Origin: Pristionchus mayeri
Lineage: Eukaryota; Nematoda; Chromadorea; Rhabditida; Neodiplogasteridae
Direction: 5' to 3'
Assembly (NCBI GenBank): GCA_036245805.1
Contig: BTRK01000006.1
Span: forward strand, 53,561,257-53,625,256
Length of the DNA: 64,000 bases
Position 1 is the stretch's first letter. Every line of letters begins with the position of its first letter. Made by a program: the position numbers and the translations under genes. The notes below the pieces were generated by a model. That model did no database searches, was not told the DNA's origin, and saw only the letters and a program-made list of their open reading frames with translations. Below, piece by piece: positions 61,957-64,000 of the stretch.

Positions 61957-63162
61957 TTAAAATCACTCAATATTTCAAACCTGTCTCGATACTTTGAATC
62001 TCACCGAACATATTTATAAATGTGACTTGTTTGTGAACGAGAACGAATCCAATGAATATAATGCAAGTAACGAAAACTCTGAATGCTGACTGGTTAAATA
62101 TAATAGACCCTGTACGGAGGTAACAGAAAACTAATGCTTAGTTGACTGCGCATGGTGCGCCCTCACAATTAAGAATATGAGATTTCCCTCCTTAATGCCA
62201 ACTCACTTTTCTCTGGGAAGTCGGAATACACGAGCAAGCTTCATGATCGACTGAATACTCTTCTGGGAATGTAACGCTCGAAAAGTGTGTGGTATTATTG
62301 CAGAAACAATTATGTTATTTTAAAAATAAACTGTATATTCAAAGTGAATGGAATGGCGCTGAGGGCGAGAAAGCGGAACAAAAGTCTTGCGTCTCTCGTC
62401 GTCTCGTCTCTCTCTCTATGTATCTAATCTGATCGTCCATCCCGGTTAACTACACCTTTTGCCCAGCTCGAGCTATAAATGTGTAGCGAGTTCAAAACTC
62501 AGTCTACAATAGAGCATTCAGCTTGAGTCAGATCAGTTTGAAAAAAAATTGTCTTATTGAAAATGTATGTAGTAATGTAGCCTATGTGCACTTTTCGAAA
62601 TTAGGATTCAAGAAATTTCGACTTTTTTTTCGATGCCGAATAATGTTCTGCAACGTTCCTAATCTCCAAAGCCCATAGTCCCGATTTCTGAAAGTGCTAG
62701 GAAAAGTGAAAGTTTCAAAAACCATCCGATCCTTGTCCTTTAGATCGGGCCCGATATTGAAGAATAGCGCGGATCTCGATGAAAGAGATCTCTTGCAATA
62801 GGCAACACTTCCGCAATGAAATTTCGTGCAATAAAGTTTCCTACAGCTGTGGAATTGGCAAAAAAAATTAGTCACTAATTAAATTAAGATTCATATATTT
62901 TTTTATAAATTACCAGATTGCTGTACATTTTCATGTTGATTTATGTGAGCCCATATCACGACAAGAATAGTTTATGCTGACCCATTCATATCTACCGGTG
63001 TCATGAGTCATGCACAACAAAATTCGCATGAAAAATGTGGAAAAAAGAAAAATTGAGTTGGAAAAAAATATAATGACCAAATATAACACGAACATACAAC
63101 TATGAAGTAGAAATCGATTTCTAAGCTGGTGCACGCATTAATACAAACAAGATACCTTGAAC
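61957..63162. other. no gene; possible TATA promoter
   Basis: No exon chain was found. Near 62471 CTATAAATG is followed about 25 bases later by ACTCAGTC, a TATA-plus-initiator arrangement preceding TTCAGCTTGAGTCAGATCAG. It could be a promoter of a lost gene or an LTR-like remnant. Confidence 0.3.
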
Positions 63163-63256
63163 GAGTAATCGTCTGACTCTATCCAAATCTGATGCTCTCT
63201 CGCTTTTTCTAACCGGCTAGAGAGCGTGTGATATGGGGAGAGTCAGACCATTGCTC
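63163..63256. mobile_element. foldback MITE splitting a duplicated exon
   Basis: A 94-bp hairpin with termini GAGTAATCGTCTGACTC and GAGCAATGGTCTGACTC and a perfect 8-bp duplication CCTTGAAC (63155-63162 and 63257-63264). Its loop AACCGG-CTAGAGAGCGTGTGA resembles family A. Confidence 0.9.
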
Positions 63257-63293
63257 CCTTGAACACAAGACAGGCATACGCAATAGGGACGTT
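63257..63293 (-). pseudogene. isolated duplicate of a GT14 exon
   Basis: After a GAATTAG acceptor the frame reads NVPIAYACLVFK, matching GFPIAYARLVFK in the GT14 gene at 59738-59670; bases match closely over about 40 nt. The exon's donor is displaced by the MITE. The duplication restores AAGGTATC only beyond the insertion, and the MITE brings a stop. No other GT14 exons were found nearby. Confidence 0.7.
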
Positions 63294-64000
63294 CTAATTC
63301 ATTCAAATTTGTCCATTTACTGAGTTGGGAAAAAATTTTTGGAAAGGTGTGATGCGAAGTGAATGAGTGAAAGTGGGTGTGCGTACGTTGTAATATCGAT
63401 GCTAGTTGATCTCTAAGAAATTTTGGAGTCGTTATGTGGTCAGACGGGGGCAGAAGTGGTCACAGTAGTCTGGGACAATCACATAGGGGTATATGTCGGC
63501 ATTCATCGTTGCGTTGGATAAGTAAGAGGCCAGAAGATGCTGTGTCGAGCGTTGCTTTGTGATATGATCGAAGTTAGCTGAGATGACGTCATCTTCAGTG
63601 ACCGTTTGCTTTTGCATCGACAGCACTATCGCCTTCTGATGAAGTTGTTCTACTGCTATGACGTGTGCCAACAAATCGTTTTTCTTCGCATCATTTGCTA
63701 CCAACGGAGTCGTCGGGGCATCAGTGATGCGATAAGTACTCGGAATTTGCATGGGGAGCTCTGACCTGCTATTTTGCATAAATTAGTTAAATAACGACAA
63801 TAATCATGGACGATACTTATATTTCGAAAATATTATAGTGACCAAAAAGTAACACAACTTTCTTGAAACCGGATCTCCCATACCGATTAAATTTAAGAGA
63901 GACTACCTGAGAGGATTGACATACACCCGTACAGCGAAAAATATATTTCTAACTTGAATACATAATATTCATAGATCCTGGGGTCAACTTTTCACGTAGA
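63294..64000. other. unassigned 115-codon minus frame
   Basis: 63779-63432 on the minus strand is an open ATG frame (MQNSRSELPMQIPSTYRI ... VIAVEQLHQKAIVLSMQK) with an even, soluble-protein composition. It could be a gene or an exon extending beyond the window. I do not recognise it, and the rest of the stretch shows nothing. Confidence 0.3.

Noticed and set aside
60414..61960. Frames of 116-117 codons at both ends of the 60-kb foldback
   Set aside because: They are mirror translations of the inverted arms, on opposite strands, with no domain.

Overview
The window reads as nuclear DNA of a free-living (rhabditid or diplogastrid-like) nematode. It is AT-rich with small exons, introns often of 40-150 nt, and TTTCAG-type acceptors. 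It carries nematode-expanded families: a divergent nuclear hormone receptor, a Str-superfamily chemoreceptor and a Core-2/I-branching glycosyltransferase (GT14). No bacterial, plasmid or CRISPR signature is present. The species is not claimed.

Layout. 1-5 kb: no recognisable gene, one perfect hairpin and one foldback MITE. 5.9-8.2 kb: nuclear receptor on the minus strand, 11 exons joined by hand with consistent phases. 9.6-16.7 kb: a 7.1-kb palindromic element whose 1.63-kb arms carry captured fragments of the ribosomal protein gene rps-22 (uS8). Its centre holds a spliced Tc1/mariner-type transposase gene (minus) and an intact six-exon gene of unknown function (plus). 17-35 kb: a transposon graveyard with mariner-like elements (one nested in a relative), a 3-kb foldback, a tRNA-like segment, and a small gene with an EGF-like module and a transmembrane segment enclosed by inverted repeats. 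36.6-37.9 kb: Str-type chemoreceptor gene or recent pseudogene. 38.4-57.4 kb: a giant palindrome of about 19 kb with 3.5-kb arms, CpG-rich outer parts, and a core of about 55 satellite monomers of about 217 bp in higher-order repeats. 57.4-60.4 kb: a 16-exon GT14 gene on the minus strand whose last exon is cut by the giant palindrome. 60.4-62 kb: another foldback. 63 kb: an isolated duplicated GT14 exon split by a MITE.

The theme is inverted-repeat DNA at every scale. There are about 100-bp hairpin MITEs with 8-bp target duplications, four of them in or next to gene introns or exons. There are 1.5-3-kb foldbacks. Two palindromes enclose gene material. One 19-kb palindrome contains a satellite. 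The best candidates for something undescribed are the rps-22-carrying palindrome with its two-gene core and the satellite-cored giant palindrome that ends inside a glycosyltransferase exon.

All gene models were spliced by eye, so exon boundaries are inferences supported by GT-AG sites and reading phase. They are not experimentally supported.
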